Positions 12,296-24,873 of a stretch of 64,000 nt of DNA are shown in pieces. The translations under genes and the position numbers were made by a program. Every line of letters begins with the position of its first letter. Within the stretch, counting starts at the first letter, position 1. The notes under the pieces are model-generated. The model was not told the DNA's origin and ran no database searches. It saw only the letters and a list, made by a program, of their open reading frames with translations. Origin of the DNA: Prostheceraeus crozeri (taxonomy: Eukaryota > Platyhelminthes > Polycladida > Euryleptidae); contig CAJQUW010001431.1 in assembly GCA_907163375.1 (NCBI GenBank), forward strand, positions 310,001 through 374,000. Reading direction: 5' to 3'.

Positions 12296-14347
12296 TTATA
12301 TTTCTGGGCGGGGGGGAAAATTTCGAATGGCATCAGTCTTTTGTGGGTCAATACTAATTCCTTGCTCGTCGATGATATTTCCTAAAAACTTTATGGAATT
12401 TTTGGAAAATTCACATTTGTCACACTTCAGCGTTAGACCGGATTCTTGCAATCTACTTAAAACTTGATGTAGTCGCGAATCGTGTTCGTTGCGATTGGCA
12501 CCGTGGACCAAGATATCGTCCATGTGACAAATAACTCCCTCGAGACCTTCTAAGATCCCTGACATGGTACGTTGAAAGATTTCTGGCGCCGACGAAATAC
12601 CGAATGGCAGGCGGTTATATCTATACCTTCCGAACGGTGTCAAAAATGTAGTTAAATTCTTCGATTCCTCATCAAGAGGTATTTGCCAGAATCCACTGTT
12701 GGTATCAAGTTTGCTAAATACAGTACTTCTCCCCAGTTTTGCTAAGCTGGCATCCACGGAAGCCATCGGGTGAATTTCACGTTCTACTGATCTGTTCAAA
12801 TTCGTCAAATCAACACAAATTCTTACTTTCTTATTGGCTTTCGGTACGCATACGAGTCCAGAACACCATTCAGTTGGCTCCGTGACCGGCGATATGACTC
12901 CAAGTTCCATCATTCTCTGTATTTCCATCTTAACTTCGGGCAAAAGTGGGTGGGCTATTCTTCTGGGTGTGAATATTTGTATTGGCTTAGATTCGGGTCT
13001 CAATGTGATATGATATTCTGTATTCAGCTTTCCTAATCCGTTGAATAAATTAGGGTATCTCACTTTGAAATCTTTTAAAGAACTTCCGACAACTTCATTA
13101 ATTGCAGTCCGAGTAACTAGATTCAGTTTTTCGCAGGCCACCTTACTCAGGAGAGAGTATCTCTGATTTCTGAGAACGTACAAAACCTCGGAACAGCTGT
13201 TACCTCCGATGGTCAGGGTCGCTTCTATAACTCCGATCGGTCTCAATTCTGTACCACCGGGTCCTTGGAGACATTTATCGATGTGTGTCAATGATTCTAC
13301 GTCGAGCCAAGGGACTGTATCACTCAATATGGAGACCGCCGCACCTGTGTCTAACTTGAATGCCGTTTTTCGACCATTAACCTGAACGTTTGCGGTCCAA
13401 AAGCTATTGGAATTGCAGTCCAGTGTTTCGCCCAAAAATGTACTTTCGTCATACCACTCATTGTTCCTTTCCGTTCCCTCAGCTATGTTTAACTCATTAA
13501 CTTTAGAAGCTAGATTTGGGGATCTCATTCGCAATCTGCAGGCTTTTACAAAATGTCCCCGGTTTGAGCAGTGATGACAAATAGCGTTCTTAGCAGGACA
13601 ATTTTCTCGTTCATGATACTTCATAGCACAAAAGCGGCATAATTTTGTATAGCTAATGCTACCACTGGTTGTAGGACCTCTGTTCGATAGTAAACTGTTG
13701 GTAAGGCGTCTGTTTGCGAAACTTTGGTTTACAGTTTGCTTGCTTTGTTTGACAAAATCAACAGATTCTTTATTACCCCGAACTACTTCGCGATTTAGTT
13801 TCCTCGATTCATGTTGGCGGCTTAAGGTAACTGCTTCTTCGAGAGTTAAATGAGCTTTTCCTTGGAGCCGATCAGACAAACCCTCGTCATTTACCCCGAC
13901 AACGATCCTGTCGCGTATCAACTCTTCTCGTAGTGCACCATATTTACACTCTGCAGCTAATTTGAATAAATCTTGTATAAAATCATCAATTGTTTCCCCA
14001 TCTCTCTGGCTGCGTTTATTGAACTTTGCTCTAAGAACTATTGTGTTTTTCCGCGCTTCAAAATACGAGTCGAAGGCATCTATCATGTCCTCGAATGTTG
14101 CGACAGTCTCATCGACATTGAGAGTAGACAGAATATCGTCAGCAGAATTGCCTACGGCGTACAATAGTGTGCTCACTTGTTCATTTTCCGGTTTTAGGTT
14201 CAGTTGAGAAGCAATTCTATACCTTTCAAACCGTCTGCGCCATGTTGGCCATACTTCAGCTTGTGTAATAGTGGATTGGGGCAATGGATCAGGCATTGGA
14301 ATTCCAGATGGGTTTCCGAAAGTTCCCGCAGGTTTATCTTCGGTCAT
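12296..14347 (-). pseudogene. Ty3 gag, protease and reverse transcriptase
   Basis: 683 residues in one frame from an ATG 35 nt after the 5' LTR. Gag occupies about residues 1-280 with two CCHC zinc knuckles (237-250, starting CRFCAMKYHE; 257-270, starting CHHCSNRGHF). The aspartic protease has FKLDTGAAVSIL (DTG at 333-335). The RT (about 470-660) has FSKLDTNSGFWQI, RLPFGISSAPEIFQ and the catalytic box CHMDDILVHG (MDD 609-611). Gag and pol are fused without a frameshift signal. The frame ends prematurely 11 residues past the RT thumb, at a C homopolymer, so the rest of pol is in another frame. Apart from that this part looks intact. Confidence 0.93.
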
Positions 14348-14369
14348 TGTTCAGTTCACGTCCACGTTT

Positions 14370-14382
14370 ACCGCTGCCACCA
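14370..14382 (-). other. Primer-binding site, tRNA-Leu-like
   Basis: In element sense TGGTGGCAGCGGT follows the 5' LTR with no spacer. It complements the 3' end known for animal tRNA-Leu (AAG/UAG type, ...CCGCTGCCACCA). The match stops after 13 nt. The tRNA assignment rests on general knowledge, since no tRNA gene is in the window. Confidence 0.75.
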
Positions 14383-14544
14383 TGTAGTAATATCTTATAG
14401 CCCCTGAGTCGGCAAGGGAAAACCAGCGTGCGTGGCGAGAACGATCTCTATCGACAAATCAAATAGACCAATATACGAACAATTCTGCAATCCACTATCA
14501 GTGGTACAGATAAACAACTAAGCAATATACATCATTCTTCTACA
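14383..14544 (-). repeat. 5' LTR of Ty3 element
   Basis: 162 bp, identical by eye to 9933-10094. It should carry the element's promoter, although no convincing TATA box was assigned. Confidence 0.95.
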
Positions 14545-14981
14545 AATATATTTATGGAAAACGTAAGAGCATAATCTTTTGCTGTACCCTACCTTCTCTC
14601 CTTTGTCTTTACATATCCAAATTTTATTCAAACAAATGTAACGAGGCAGACACCATCTTCCTATATTTATGCTTCGTGGCGTCGATATTTTGCTTTCATG
14701 TGAGATGATAGACATTATTGTAATTATTAATATTGAATATTGTTATATATTTTTCAAAAACTTTTGATCAGAATTTTGATGTTGTGAAAATATGTTCTCT
14801 ACATGCGTTGAGTCATTTGTTAGACCAGACAAAAACCTTGCTAGACTGTCCACGACGACGGCGAAACTGCTGTTTTCATAAATAATGCAGCTTGGGGTCC
14901 TTTAAAAGAGTTCGGAACTGCTTTCTTAAACTTAAGGAAGTATTTCACTGAAGAGACTTAGAGGGCCAGACATTTTTTATC

Positions 14982-15162
14982 CAAATTTGAGGAAAGTCCA
15001 TGCATTCGACTTCTAATTTTTATTCTTTAGCGAGGCCTTTCAGTCACTAGGAGGCTAAGATAGCCGAAGACAGCTTCTTGTAGTGACTAATCGAAAGGCC
15101 TCACAAAAACAATATAAATTGGAAGTCGACAACATCTCTCGCTTTCGGGCTTTCCTCAAATT
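14982..15162. repeat. Foldback (inverted repeat) element
   Basis: Two arms, 14982-15049 and 15081-15162, are imperfect inverted copies. AAATTTGAGGAAAG pairs with CTTTCCTCAAATT, TCGACTTCTAATTT with AAATTGGAAGTCGA, and GAGGCCTTTC with GAAAGGCCTC near the centre. About 30 bp separate the arms. It has the shape of a small foldback or MITE-like element; no flanking duplication was established. Confidence 0.7.
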
Positions 15163-15409
15163 AAGGAAGTATGTTTCTCTTACCTTTTCTATGAATGTTT
15201 ACTTTTACTAGTTAATTATTTCAGCGCATCGTAGAATTGGAACAACTGCATGCATGCTCTAATCTGATGTGAATGAATTTTTTCCACTATCCAGTTGTAT
15301 ATTGTGTATGAGTCCTAGCTGTTGCTATGTTAATACATGAAAAGTTTCACTATTAATTGTTTTGTAAATTTCATCGGCAGCAACTGCGGGAAGCGCAGTG
15401 ATCTCAATG

Positions 15410-15610
15410 ATGTTTAGCACACAGCTTGCTGGGTCAAACAGTCCCAGCAATTAATATTAAACTTCGCAGTTTATTTATAGTGCTTATGCTAGGCAGAACA
15501 TTGACAGCCTACGCAGCACCATACTAGGCAGTTATTATAAAACTTGGCAGTTTATCTATGGTGCTTACTAAACTACCTATTAAGCATAGCATATTTTTTT
15601 TACTCGGGTA
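15410..15610. repeat. Repeat block related to 2011-2280
   Basis: Two similar units (around 15458-15498 and 15535-15575; AAACTT(C/G)GCAGTTTAT, then TGCTTA) are followed by AAGCATAGCATATTTTTTTACTCGGGTA. Reversed, that end matches the start of the block at 2011 (TACCCGAGTAAAAAAA). The GC(C)TA(C/G)TAGGCA-like words are also shared. Probably a second, inverted member of one non-autonomous family. Confidence 0.55.
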
Positions 15611-16938
15611 GCAACTTGAAAACATCAATATTCATGTTGTCTGGTGTTCATGGGCGAATGCCTATGGTCTAGAATCACGCTGCGCATCTGATGCTAGATA
15701 TTTTCACAGCATACTCACCATTGACAAGAAGTGAAAGCCAAAATGATCTAATCTATTGTTCATGCTTATTTGACTGAGTTGGATCATGAAACTTCAAAAA
15801 TTATCGATCGAGTGTTCAAGCGAGTTCGTAAACTGATATGTCCATTTCAATGTTAATGCAGAAATTCTTCCTCTAATTTTCATGAAGAAAATTTGGTTAC
15901 CTTTATATCTTTATTTTGTATTTCAAACGGAAAATCATCCAGATTGACAGCAGGAATCTCAAAACTCCGATTTGCAAATCAGTATTTGTCCAGCATTATT
16001 GTAAAAGTATTGACTAAAGTATGTAGTGTTAATATACTCGTATCAGCGTTAATGATCAATGACTTAAACGATCTTATTTCTGATGTTCCTTCATGACTTG
16101 TGAATTTTGAAAGCTATATTTTTCATTCCTACTTGGTAAAAATTGCACAAATATTCTGTTCCATTCTTTTAGTAGTTTACCTGTTAGTAATCACTCGAAT
16201 TATGGCATGCGTCTGAGGCAGATTCGTAAAAATAAGATATCACCATACTAGTCATTAGATTTATAGGTAGTGTGTCTTGCAAGCATTAAATTGATTACGA
16301 TAGAAAGTCGTGTTTAAGTTAGAGATCGTTAACAGTTATTCAGATAAGAAAATAATAATTCTTTGGCAATGCACCCAGGGTTGGGCGTGACTTGTTTGAG
16401 CAAAAAATCATGCGAATTTTTATGCGCGATTGATCTAGCGTCCTCGACTGTTTTGTAGTATAAACAGTATTTTGGACCTATCGAAAATTATCAATAGTAT
16501 CTGTGCTATCATTTGGCATTTTACTTTTTAGCTGTATTTTTCATCTCCTCACACTTCTATCACACCAGCTAATCATCCGTCTATGATTTATGAAAATAGA
16601 AAATATTACAAAATATCTCTTCAGTAATAGTAATTTTTTAGAGAAATTGCAAAATGAACTATTGAGCTTGGATCAAACACATCAGCGTGCGTAATTAGAG
16701 ACTTGAGTATTATATTTGCCTTCAATAGAAGAAATAACAGCAACAACAGAAATAATGGGGACAACAATTCTACAGATATCAAAATTCTCTCATTCTATTT
16801 GATTTCCTTTCAAAAGATCATAGATAGACTCCCTTTGAATTTTTCTAATCGGAATCTGAGAAAGTGTGAGCCTTCGGAGCTGTTCATTTCCTTGGATATT
16901 GTAAGATTTCCTTTCCTTGTGATATGGTGGTTAGCAAA
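15611..16938. other. No gene seen
   Basis: AT-rich DNA without motifs that I can assign. The frame at 16703-17005 (plus) is Asn-rich low-complexity sequence, partly opposite the LINE remnant. Confidence 0.35.
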
Positions 16939-18470
16939 CTACCGTTGTCCCATCATCAGATTACAGAAGTCTCCTCTTTTGATATTTCTCCATATCAGAT
17001 TTTGATTTCGGTAGGGTGAGTAGATTAAGATTGGCTGGACAGCAGTCGAATATACCTTACTTTGTGAGTGTGGAATAAGTCCACTTTTATGCATTCCATA
17101 TTGGTTTAAACTGAAGAAAGCACGTTTAAATTTGGCCAAGTTTTCGGTTACATGGGCATCACTTTCGCCAACTTCTGAGAAAATGACTCCTAGAATTTTT
17201 AGATTCTGCATTCTTTATAGATGATTGGTTCCAAGCGAAAGATCCATGTTAAGATCACTGTTTTCAATGGGTTGAATTTCAAACGTCAACGGTCAGCGTA
17301 CTCTTTAGCAATTGACAGTTGTTTGTTCATGCCAAACTCATAAGGGTTATGTCATCCACATATGCAAATGTTGCAAATGAGATGCTTTGAAATTTTAAGG
17401 CATAACCTGAGTATTTTGTTTCATGTAGCATGTCGTCATTGAATATGTAGAATAAGAATAGGGATAGGACACTTCCTTGTCTGACTCCATGTTGTGCATT
17501 GATTAGTTTTGACACTTCTTCTTTCCAGGAAATTATGACCGTTTTGTGTATTGTGCCATCTTTTCAATAGTAGGCAAGTTGGAAGGTGAATATTTGGCGC
17601 ATCGATATCAGTGTAAATATCAGAATAACTCCAAGTCCACAGTTTGTAAAACAACCGAACGTGCCAGATGCAGTCAAAACGTTTTTCGTTATCCAACGAT
17701 GCAATAAATAGAAGAGATTTGTTCTTATTATGATGAATTATGCAATCGCTTATTGCAGAAGAAACCATATCAGTCCCTATTACTTTGCAAAATCCATATC
17801 CAAGTCGAAGTTTAAAGATGATACTGCTACAGATCGGACACAATTGAAGATATCACTTAGATAATCTAGCAATACAAATCATTCTTTCAATTTTTAATCA
17901 GATAGAAGACTTTATTTTCTAGCGCGAGATCTTTCGGCCTACATCGTAGGCCATTCTCAAGCGACTGCCTGAGAATGATTTTCCTTTCAACAAATAATTA
18001 GCATAAATTCCATCAACTCCTGGACATGAATTTCAGTTTAATCGATGGATGATTCTTTTATATCATGAGGATATTACTTCATCTGTCATGTCATAGATTT
18101 GTAGGAATTTGAGAATATTTTGTATTTTTCTGCAACAGGTTTTCTACATTACTTTGGAGCTAATTCATTTTATCAGTTTTGTTTCGGAATATATTGCTGA
18201 AGTGCGTAGGCAAATCTTTCAAAATATATAAGTGAATATGAGTTAGCTAGCTCATTTTCATTCTTTTCCAGAATTGTCAACGTTCCCTCGAAATAAGTAT
18301 GTCATTCAACATTCTTGTACCTCATTTTGACATGGCTGCCACATGCATATTTTGAGGCCTTGTCAAGATACTTTTTCACTTTTCTATAGATGATGAAGAC
18401 AATGTCGTGGTTGGGTCTACCACCATTCGTCCAGATATTCTACCAGATGATTTTTTTTCTTTTTCAATTC
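16939..18470 (-). pseudogene. Decayed LINE reverse transcriptase
   Basis: Pieces of a non-LTR RT read on the minus strand in several frames. From high to low coordinate: a basic region before RT, PGVDGIYANYL near 18002-18035 (the typical LINE SPG..DG motif), LGYGFCKVIGTDMVSSAI with LFIASLDNEKRFD (17436-17843), GVRQGSVLSLFLFYIFNDD and the catalytic YVDDITLM (17327-17515), then LKILGVIFSE and a C-terminal part (16939-17211). Many frame changes and stops, with no endonuclease part recognised. Clade uncertain. A short insert appears to interrupt it around 17885-17990. Confidence 0.8.
17885..17990 (-). repeat. Short repeat tail inside LINE remnant
   Basis: On the minus strand this reads CTTGAGAATGGCCTACGATG, then TAGGCCGAAAGATCTC and GAAAATAAAGTC. 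The 'GATGGCC...GGCCGAAA' arrangement followed by AATAAA resembles the 3' ends of several LINE, SINE and Penelope families. It interrupts RT coding between PGVDGIY and the YVDD-containing part, so it may be a separate short insertion. No target duplication was fixed. Confidence 0.35.
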
Positions 18471-21400
18471 AGATAGATTTGTAGACCATCATGCCTTCCC
18501 TCGACGTGTATTCTGAAATAGTCTCGCACAGCCAGACAATAAGGCTGAATATTTCATAGGCTGCATAATGCGATTATCAGGTTGCATTCAATAGCTTAAT
18601 TTATTTGGCTGTTAGAGTATTTTTTGCTTCAATTTTAGATGATGCACTTAATTTCTTCAGATCAATTTTTTGGACTGTTTCGATTTATCTGTTAGTACAG
18701 GTACATTTCTTCACTGTAAATTCCTCAATACCAATCACATACGAAGGATGCATGCCAAAATATTTTTTTGGTATATTTCTGCGTATTCTCTTGGTATATA
18801 TTTGTATGCTTTTCGTATGATATTTCAAATGTGGTATGCTTTACATACTAAAGCTATACCAGCACAATGTTAAAAGAAAGCATAAATCATGTCCAATGTA
18901 TGTTGATTTAAAGCCTTTTGTCAATAAAGATCACACTAATGTTACTACTGTTTTGTAAGTAGTGAGATAATGACATTCAAGAGTCATACTTTCAATACTG
19001 AATTCGATTTTAATACACGTAAGTCTAATAATCAAAAAACAAGCTCGCCCTTTTTATATTAAAATAGTCAATTATAAATCCGACGTTTTGTCCGCCAGTG
19101 ACGTAGTAATTCAGTCATTGTAGCCTATAACAGTGATTTGTTGCATATCTTTGTAATTTCTTCATAGAAGCGTACGGACTAGCATGATCAGAGTCACTTG
19201 CGAGTGACTCTAAAGGCAAGATAAAATTAAAGACGACCTGTGTAAGTCTGTTTCAAATTCTTTAGCATGTTGGAATTTTCTTAGCACTAAATAAAATTTC
19301 CATTGAATGCTAGAAAATATGAACACTTATCACGAATGATAGGAGCCTACCTTCAAGATTTTGAAGTTTTAATCGACCACCACACGACAATCTACGTAGA
19401 ACGCGAAACAAGCTATATTTCGCCTTTACTCAGTTTCAGTGAAAGCTTTCGAAATTTTCAGTTTTTGGTTGCACCGGTGTACTGGCGCACAGTCCTAGTA
19501 AAAAGCGATCAGGAATTTCTAGTCCAGACTCAAGCCAGAAGTGCAGTCATCCATCTCTGAATTTTAATCGAACAGCTGATTCGTCTAGCCAAACAGCACG
19601 TGACCACTACTGATTCATCCAGTGGCTACGCTTCATTGGTCACTGTGGTCTAAATGCTTTGTCTCACTCGGACAGATTCAACTTCAAAACCAATGAATCA
19701 AAGACAGTTTGGAATGAATTATTTCGATATCATTCCGGTCACCCATTCATAGAACTTTCTTGGTTCTTATCTAACGCAATCTTCATGCGATCAAATGCGT
19801 GCAAGTGATGAGTAGCGAGCATGTCACGATATTCAGTCAACAAATGATGTCAATTGAATTGCAATTCTAATCTATTGCAAATAATCGAAGCATGTTTGAG
19901 TCTACTGACCGCTGTATCCCGAGAATAGTTTTACATAAACTATTTCATAGAATGAGCTGTCTAAACTTTGAACACAGAAGACATAGAATTTATGGAATGC
20001 GGATGTGAAATTAGCGCTTGACCATTTTAATTTTTTTTGAAACGATCTATAAGGCTGAAATTAATGTTTGTAGCAAAATACTGCTATACCTTGCAGGACT
20101 GAAATTTCAACTAAGCATACTTGCAGTTTATAATGCTCCTTGATGTTCATTGACCCTAAAATTGACAGAAGTCGCTGAGTTGCATGAGCCAGGATTGTCA
20201 ATTTGGAGTAGCAAAACTTCGATTTTATAGAAGCCAGAGAAAAAGGGATACCGGTATCAGCATCCAGCTTATTGGTGCATGTGCATGAATCTCTGAAGTT
20301 TCACACTTTCATCCGACTTGGTAAATTTATGTCTAAAATTTGAACTTAATTGACAGACTAGACTGATAAGCCGTAAGGTATGTGCCAGAGCAATGATATA
20401 TACTGCAACTAGAATTGCAAGACGCTTCAATGATATACAGTATGTCACACAAAAGTAGCCCTAAGTCCCTCTGATAGAAAAGTCATTGGCAACAATTGTG
20501 ACTAAAGCCCATTGGCTTGTGTCTTATGGATTATAACAGATCGTGTTAATAAGAAATGCGGAGGATGGTATATGGCTCCATTGTGCCTGTGGTCGTGGGC
20601 AGCTGTATTTTCTGTATGCAATTGCTTACAAAGCACATCAAAAACACATCCATGATCATTGTAGACATACGCATACCATTGAAGCAGCTGCGTTTGACAA
20701 TGATATCATCTTATTTCTTATTCACATCTTGTAACACCTTGTTGTTGTGGCTATCAACTTTCTTATTGAATTCACTCATGCATGATAGGGAAACCTGACT
20801 CCATGAAATGCTGCAATTGCTCAGTTGTGATTGGATATAATCTTAAATTCGCATCACTATAGTGGAAGTATTAGTCCTACACTATACTTGCTTTTGAAGA
20901 ATTGCAGCAAATGTATTCGTATTTCGTCCATATTGCGGTTTGATCGTTTCGAAAAATATATCTAAGAGGTATGAATAAATTTCGTTGACTGTCAATTTGT
21001 CGTTGACTAGTTCCTTTTTTATTATGCGTTTAAAAATGTCATTTATATTTTAAAGATTTCCTCATTCGAAAAAAATTACTTTTCGTCATTATTCGCATTT
21101 TGAAATGTGTCCGAGTATGCGACGAAATCCTACATGTGATGTGAGCACACATGCATGTTAGATTTCTAAAATGTGATACAATTAAAATATATCAAAGCGG
21201 AATTCATTATTGAATGTTTGGGTGTGTTATAACTAAAATCAAGAATGTTTTCTCTGCTGCTTTTCATAGAGAATAATGAATAATCAGTAATCGAACCTAT
21301 TGCTGCAGCTGAGTTGATTTCACAAGTGTCACTGGTTAGAGTGTAATTTAATGCAGGAGCATTAAATTCACTTTAGGATAGGAGAAAAATGGTCGCAATT

Positions 21401-23641
21401 ACGAAGCTAAATGAAATCATGCAAATTTCTCAATGTCTGTCTGCTGACTCTCAAAGCATTGTGAAGTACCAACAAAAATTTTTTTCGATGCTTGATTGAT
21501 TGCAGAGATTTTCCATTTCCTGGAGATGGTATGGTGTCTACTTTACAAGGCACAAAATCATAAAATAGCTAACTTTTTATTTGGATAATCTTTGAACAAT
21601 CAAATCAAAATTATAGAAAAGAATTCAGTATTTCTATTGCAAGTATAAATTTACATATGGGGTACATTTCAATCTCAATTTTATCGTCAAAATCTCTTTC
21701 AAAGGAATCATTTTCACTGACAGAAAGGCACACGGTTCGATGGCACTACTAATTTCATTCACTTCTCAGAATATTAAAGCAAGTGTTACATGTGCTGGAT
21801 CTTCAGAGATTGAATGCTTTCGAATGTTGAAGCAAATGCTGAACACAGATTGATGATATTTCATGCCTGCAAAGAAAAGTGTGAACATCTTCTTACTCAC
21901 ATACGCAAACGACATCAATAATGAAGATAGTCAAAGTTAACGAAACTACATGTAGGCTACTGTATATGTACATGTATATGGTAGCCATAGACTACGAATA
22001 TTTATAAATGGAGTAGCAGTTTCGATTTCGTCAAATGAACTCTTTATGTCACGTAGCCTAGTATTTTATTTAAGATGCGCTTTTATTTACTTTTTTGAAG
22101 AAATTATCAAGAGATTGACTTATCATTATATAGCAATACAGAAAAAGCGAACTATTTACACATCATTCATGCCCTCAAGTCACTGATAACGCTAGTCTTT
22201 AGAGGGAAATTCTTTTATTATCTTTGATAAGTGCATATTACAAGTTCGGCATTTAAATAATAAGTAAAACATGATTCTAGTATTCTAAACCTTTTTGCTA
22301 TAATTTATACAATTGTTAAGTCAACAGATCTGACCATGTGCAAATAGCCGTATGGAATGAATAATCAGCTGCAATTAACTTAATTTGCTAAGTTAGCAAA
22401 CTTAAAAATAAAGTCACAAAGCAGGATATGTTTACATCTTTGTATCAAGATTTAAATTATAGTGCTGTCTGTATGGTGCTGTCATATGTCAGTGGCATTT
22501 CCTCGTCAATGAGCATTATTTTCTTTTATGTTCAATACCTTCAGATTCTCATCAAAAAATGAAATTCCATTTGATAAGCTTTATTTGTCATGCTTCATGC
22601 CACTTAGACATTAACATATCTACAACACCTTGTCCAGATAGTATACAAACACAGGAATAATCTGCAAAAATTTACATTTTCGATAATTGATCAAGTATTT
22701 CTTTAGACTTCAGGAGCATAATCTTCGCAGATAAACTTTATCTTTTGGTGCACAGATTTTCACTGTATGCCAACATTTTTTGGTTGCCACTCTACCTACT
22801 ATGTATGTACCTATGTGCTCGTACCTAGTCTATGAGATCCAATGTCATACATCTGCAAATTTCAATATTCAGCATATCAAATCATTAAATAGAGATGCCT
22901 CTGAGAATAATAGAAACCAGAAAATGTTTCGTGGAGCTATTTTTCTGATATATTTAACAATTTCTATGTCTGGTGTGAAATAATATTTAGGAACTGCAAT
23001 GATGAGATCGATGATAACAGGTAATTGTAACATTTTTACACTATTAAAATACCTCTAAAATGCCGGTCACACACTTATTTGACAACGCAGTACATCATAC
23101 ATTGCATATTTTTTCATCTGTTGCAAACTTGCCTGTATGTATACAGTAAGTGTAGGAATACAGCAAACAATAAACACCAATGAAAATAGTGATATATTGC
23201 GTGTACTTATTTATACATGCTAAAAAGTTTAACGGCTAGCTATCCTTGGGTATACGTTAAGATATCCTTGCGTGTACCGCTAAATATTTCTAAAACAAAA
23301 ATTCTTGTTGTATGTTATTAATTTTGCAAATGTCCTTGCTCCTACAGTATGTATACAGTCCGTTTCACAGATCGTTACACATGCTGTATGTATTACAGTA
23401 GCCATTATTACATAATATGTGAATGCTTGCATTCTGTTCATGAATACTTGAACAGTTTCTTAACAATCATGTGTTGATTAACAATTTATTTAACTACAAT
23501 TATAAATACAAAAATATTGTCAATGGTGTTTATCAATTGATGTCGGGATGACATTATAACAGTCCGGACGTTCGTTACTATCCACTCAAAATAAATGTGA
23601 TATTTTCTGATCACTTTCAGAATGATCGATTATGCTAAAAT
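18471..23641. other. Unassigned DNA, no gene seen
   Basis: About 5 kb. Frames such as 19303-19560 (85 aa, plus) and 20543-20798 show no recognisable domain and no strong splice pair. A perfect small hairpin is noted separately at 19190-19211. No transposon ends were recognised. Confidence 0.35.
19190..19211. repeat. 22-bp perfect hairpin
   Basis: AGAGTCACT, loop TGCG, AGTGACTCT: a 9-bp perfect stem with a four-base loop. No tract of T follows. Function unknown, possibly chance. Confidence 0.6.
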
Positions 23642-24271
23642 TCAAGCAGTATCGGTCAACTTCTGCAGCAATACTTTCTCATGATGAACATTACTAGCAA
23701 ATGCAGAGGTACTATGGTGCACCATAAGTTGCACTCTTTGCTTTGTTAGAGCATCAAATACTGCTTTTTGCTTAATGGAGTCAAATGCCGTCTCGTAGTC
23801 AATGAAGGCCATATATAAAGGCATTTGGTATTCACTTGCTTTTTTAAGGACTTGTATGACCGTGTGGAGGTGGTCAATAGTGGAATATCCTTTACGATAT
23901 GCGGCTTGTTCAGGGGGTTGATTGTCCTCTAATATGTTTGATATTCTTCGTTTCACGACTGTCATATACAATTTGTAGACGTGGGATAGAAGGCTGATTG
24001 GTCGGTAGTTGCTCAGTTCCATCTTGTCTCCTTTTTTGTATATCAGTGATATTATCGCGTTCTTCCATGTTTCTGGTATCCTTTCTTCTACTGTTATTTG
24101 ATTAATTAATTATTAAATGTTATTTATTATCTGTCAGGTTTTTTACTATTGTTTGTCCCCTAGCCTTAATCATTTCAATTACCATCCCATCTTCGCCTGG
24201 AGCTTTCTCGTTCTTCATATCTTTGATAGCCTTTCTACTTCGTCCTCTAAGAAGATTGGTTCATTTTCTGT
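23642..24271 (-). pseudogene. RTE-like LINE: RT part
   Basis: Third fragment of the LINE split by later insertions. Next to the Ty3 insertion it reads the end of the pre-RT linker and KAPGEDGMVIE (after a frame change). Then follows [38 protein letters not shown] and the catalytic-A region [13 protein letters not shown] (126-residue frame 23642-24022). These motifs are those of RTE-clade elements. Coding stops soon after the first palm motif; the Y-x-DD box, the thumb and the 3' tail are missing, so the element was 3'-truncated or deleted here. Confidence 0.85.
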
Positions 24272-24473
24272 TGTAGGGTTCGCCAATGTAGTTTCGTGGT
24301 CGCTATATGCGCAGCAAAAACATCTCAATGACAGGTGGTGTGTAGTTTTTTATTTGAACAAGCCGTTTCCATTATATATCGGTTGAACTTGAACATGATT
24401 GGACAACCATTAACACGAACCAGAATACAGAAACATCGCATGATATCAATGTCATTTAAGTTGCAACTCTACA
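24272..24473 (-). repeat. 3' LTR of Ty3 element
   Basis: 202 bp, starting TGTAGGGTTCGCC and ending GCAACTCTACA. Differs from 28235-28436 at six single bases. Downstream LTR, as shown by the adjacent polypurine tract. Confidence 0.95.
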
Positions 24474-24487
24474 TTTTATCCCCCCTT
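24474..24487 (-). other. Polypurine tract
   Basis: In element sense AAGGGGGGATAAAA ends at the 3' LTR. It overlaps the TAA stop of the last pol frame. Confidence 0.8.
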
Positions 24488-24872
24488 AAGAATCAAATCC
24501 ATATCTCTGAGGTGGAATAACAGTTCGTCGTGGATAGCGTTTTGTCTTGACTTTCGATTGAATTTCAGCATATTCTTGCTTTGGTCGCATGATGAGTCGC
24601 AGTTTCCTCGCATTGACGGTATAACCGTCGTCCAGTTTGAAAGTGTAGGGACCAATGCGATCGATAATTCGGCGTATAGGACCGGGAGGCTTCTGTACCC
24701 AATCTCCAATCATGAATTTCTGCTCAAATTGAGGCTTTCTCCTTTCGTTGGCGTATTCGGCTCTTTGCTCTATTCTCCTTTGTATTTCATCTTTCTTTCT
24801 CAACATTTCTTGACTTACATCGTTCGACTTAGTAAAATTCAAAATGGTACGAGGAACATAACGAAATATCAA
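24486..24872 (-). pseudogene. Ty3 integrase C-terminal domain
   Basis: 128-residue frame that continues pol after a one-base frame change near 24874-24880. It starts in the region following TPFLM and reads FRYVPRTILNF, a long charged helix (about residues 20-45), then FMIGDWVQKPPGPIRRIIDR and GPYTFKLDDGYTVNARKLRL, an SH3-like integrase C-terminal barrel of the Ty3 type. It ends RYPRRTVIPPQRYGFDS, the usual pol tail. The first Met of this frame is not a real start; the segment belongs to the polyprotein encoded upstream. Confidence 0.85.
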
Positions 24873-24873
24873 T

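Larger units (their letters stand above)
9933..14544 (-). mobile_element. Ty3 LTR retrotransposon with identical LTRs
   Basis: Complete 4.6-kb element on the minus strand. It is bounded by 162-bp LTRs (TGTAG...CTACA) that show no difference by eye, and flanked by the 5-bp duplication AATAT (9928-9932 and 14545-14549). Order in its own sense: 5' LTR, tRNA-Leu-like primer site, gag-protease-RT, RNase H-integrase, polypurine tract, 3' LTR. The domain order RT-RNase H-integrase places it in Ty3/gypsy, and gag and pol share one frame over the first half. No env-like frame and no chromodomain were seen. Coding is broken at a C run near 12304-12310, by TAA at 11046-11048, and probably at a C run near 10412. 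Identical LTRs indicate a very recent insertion or a recent gene-conversion event. Confidence 0.95.
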
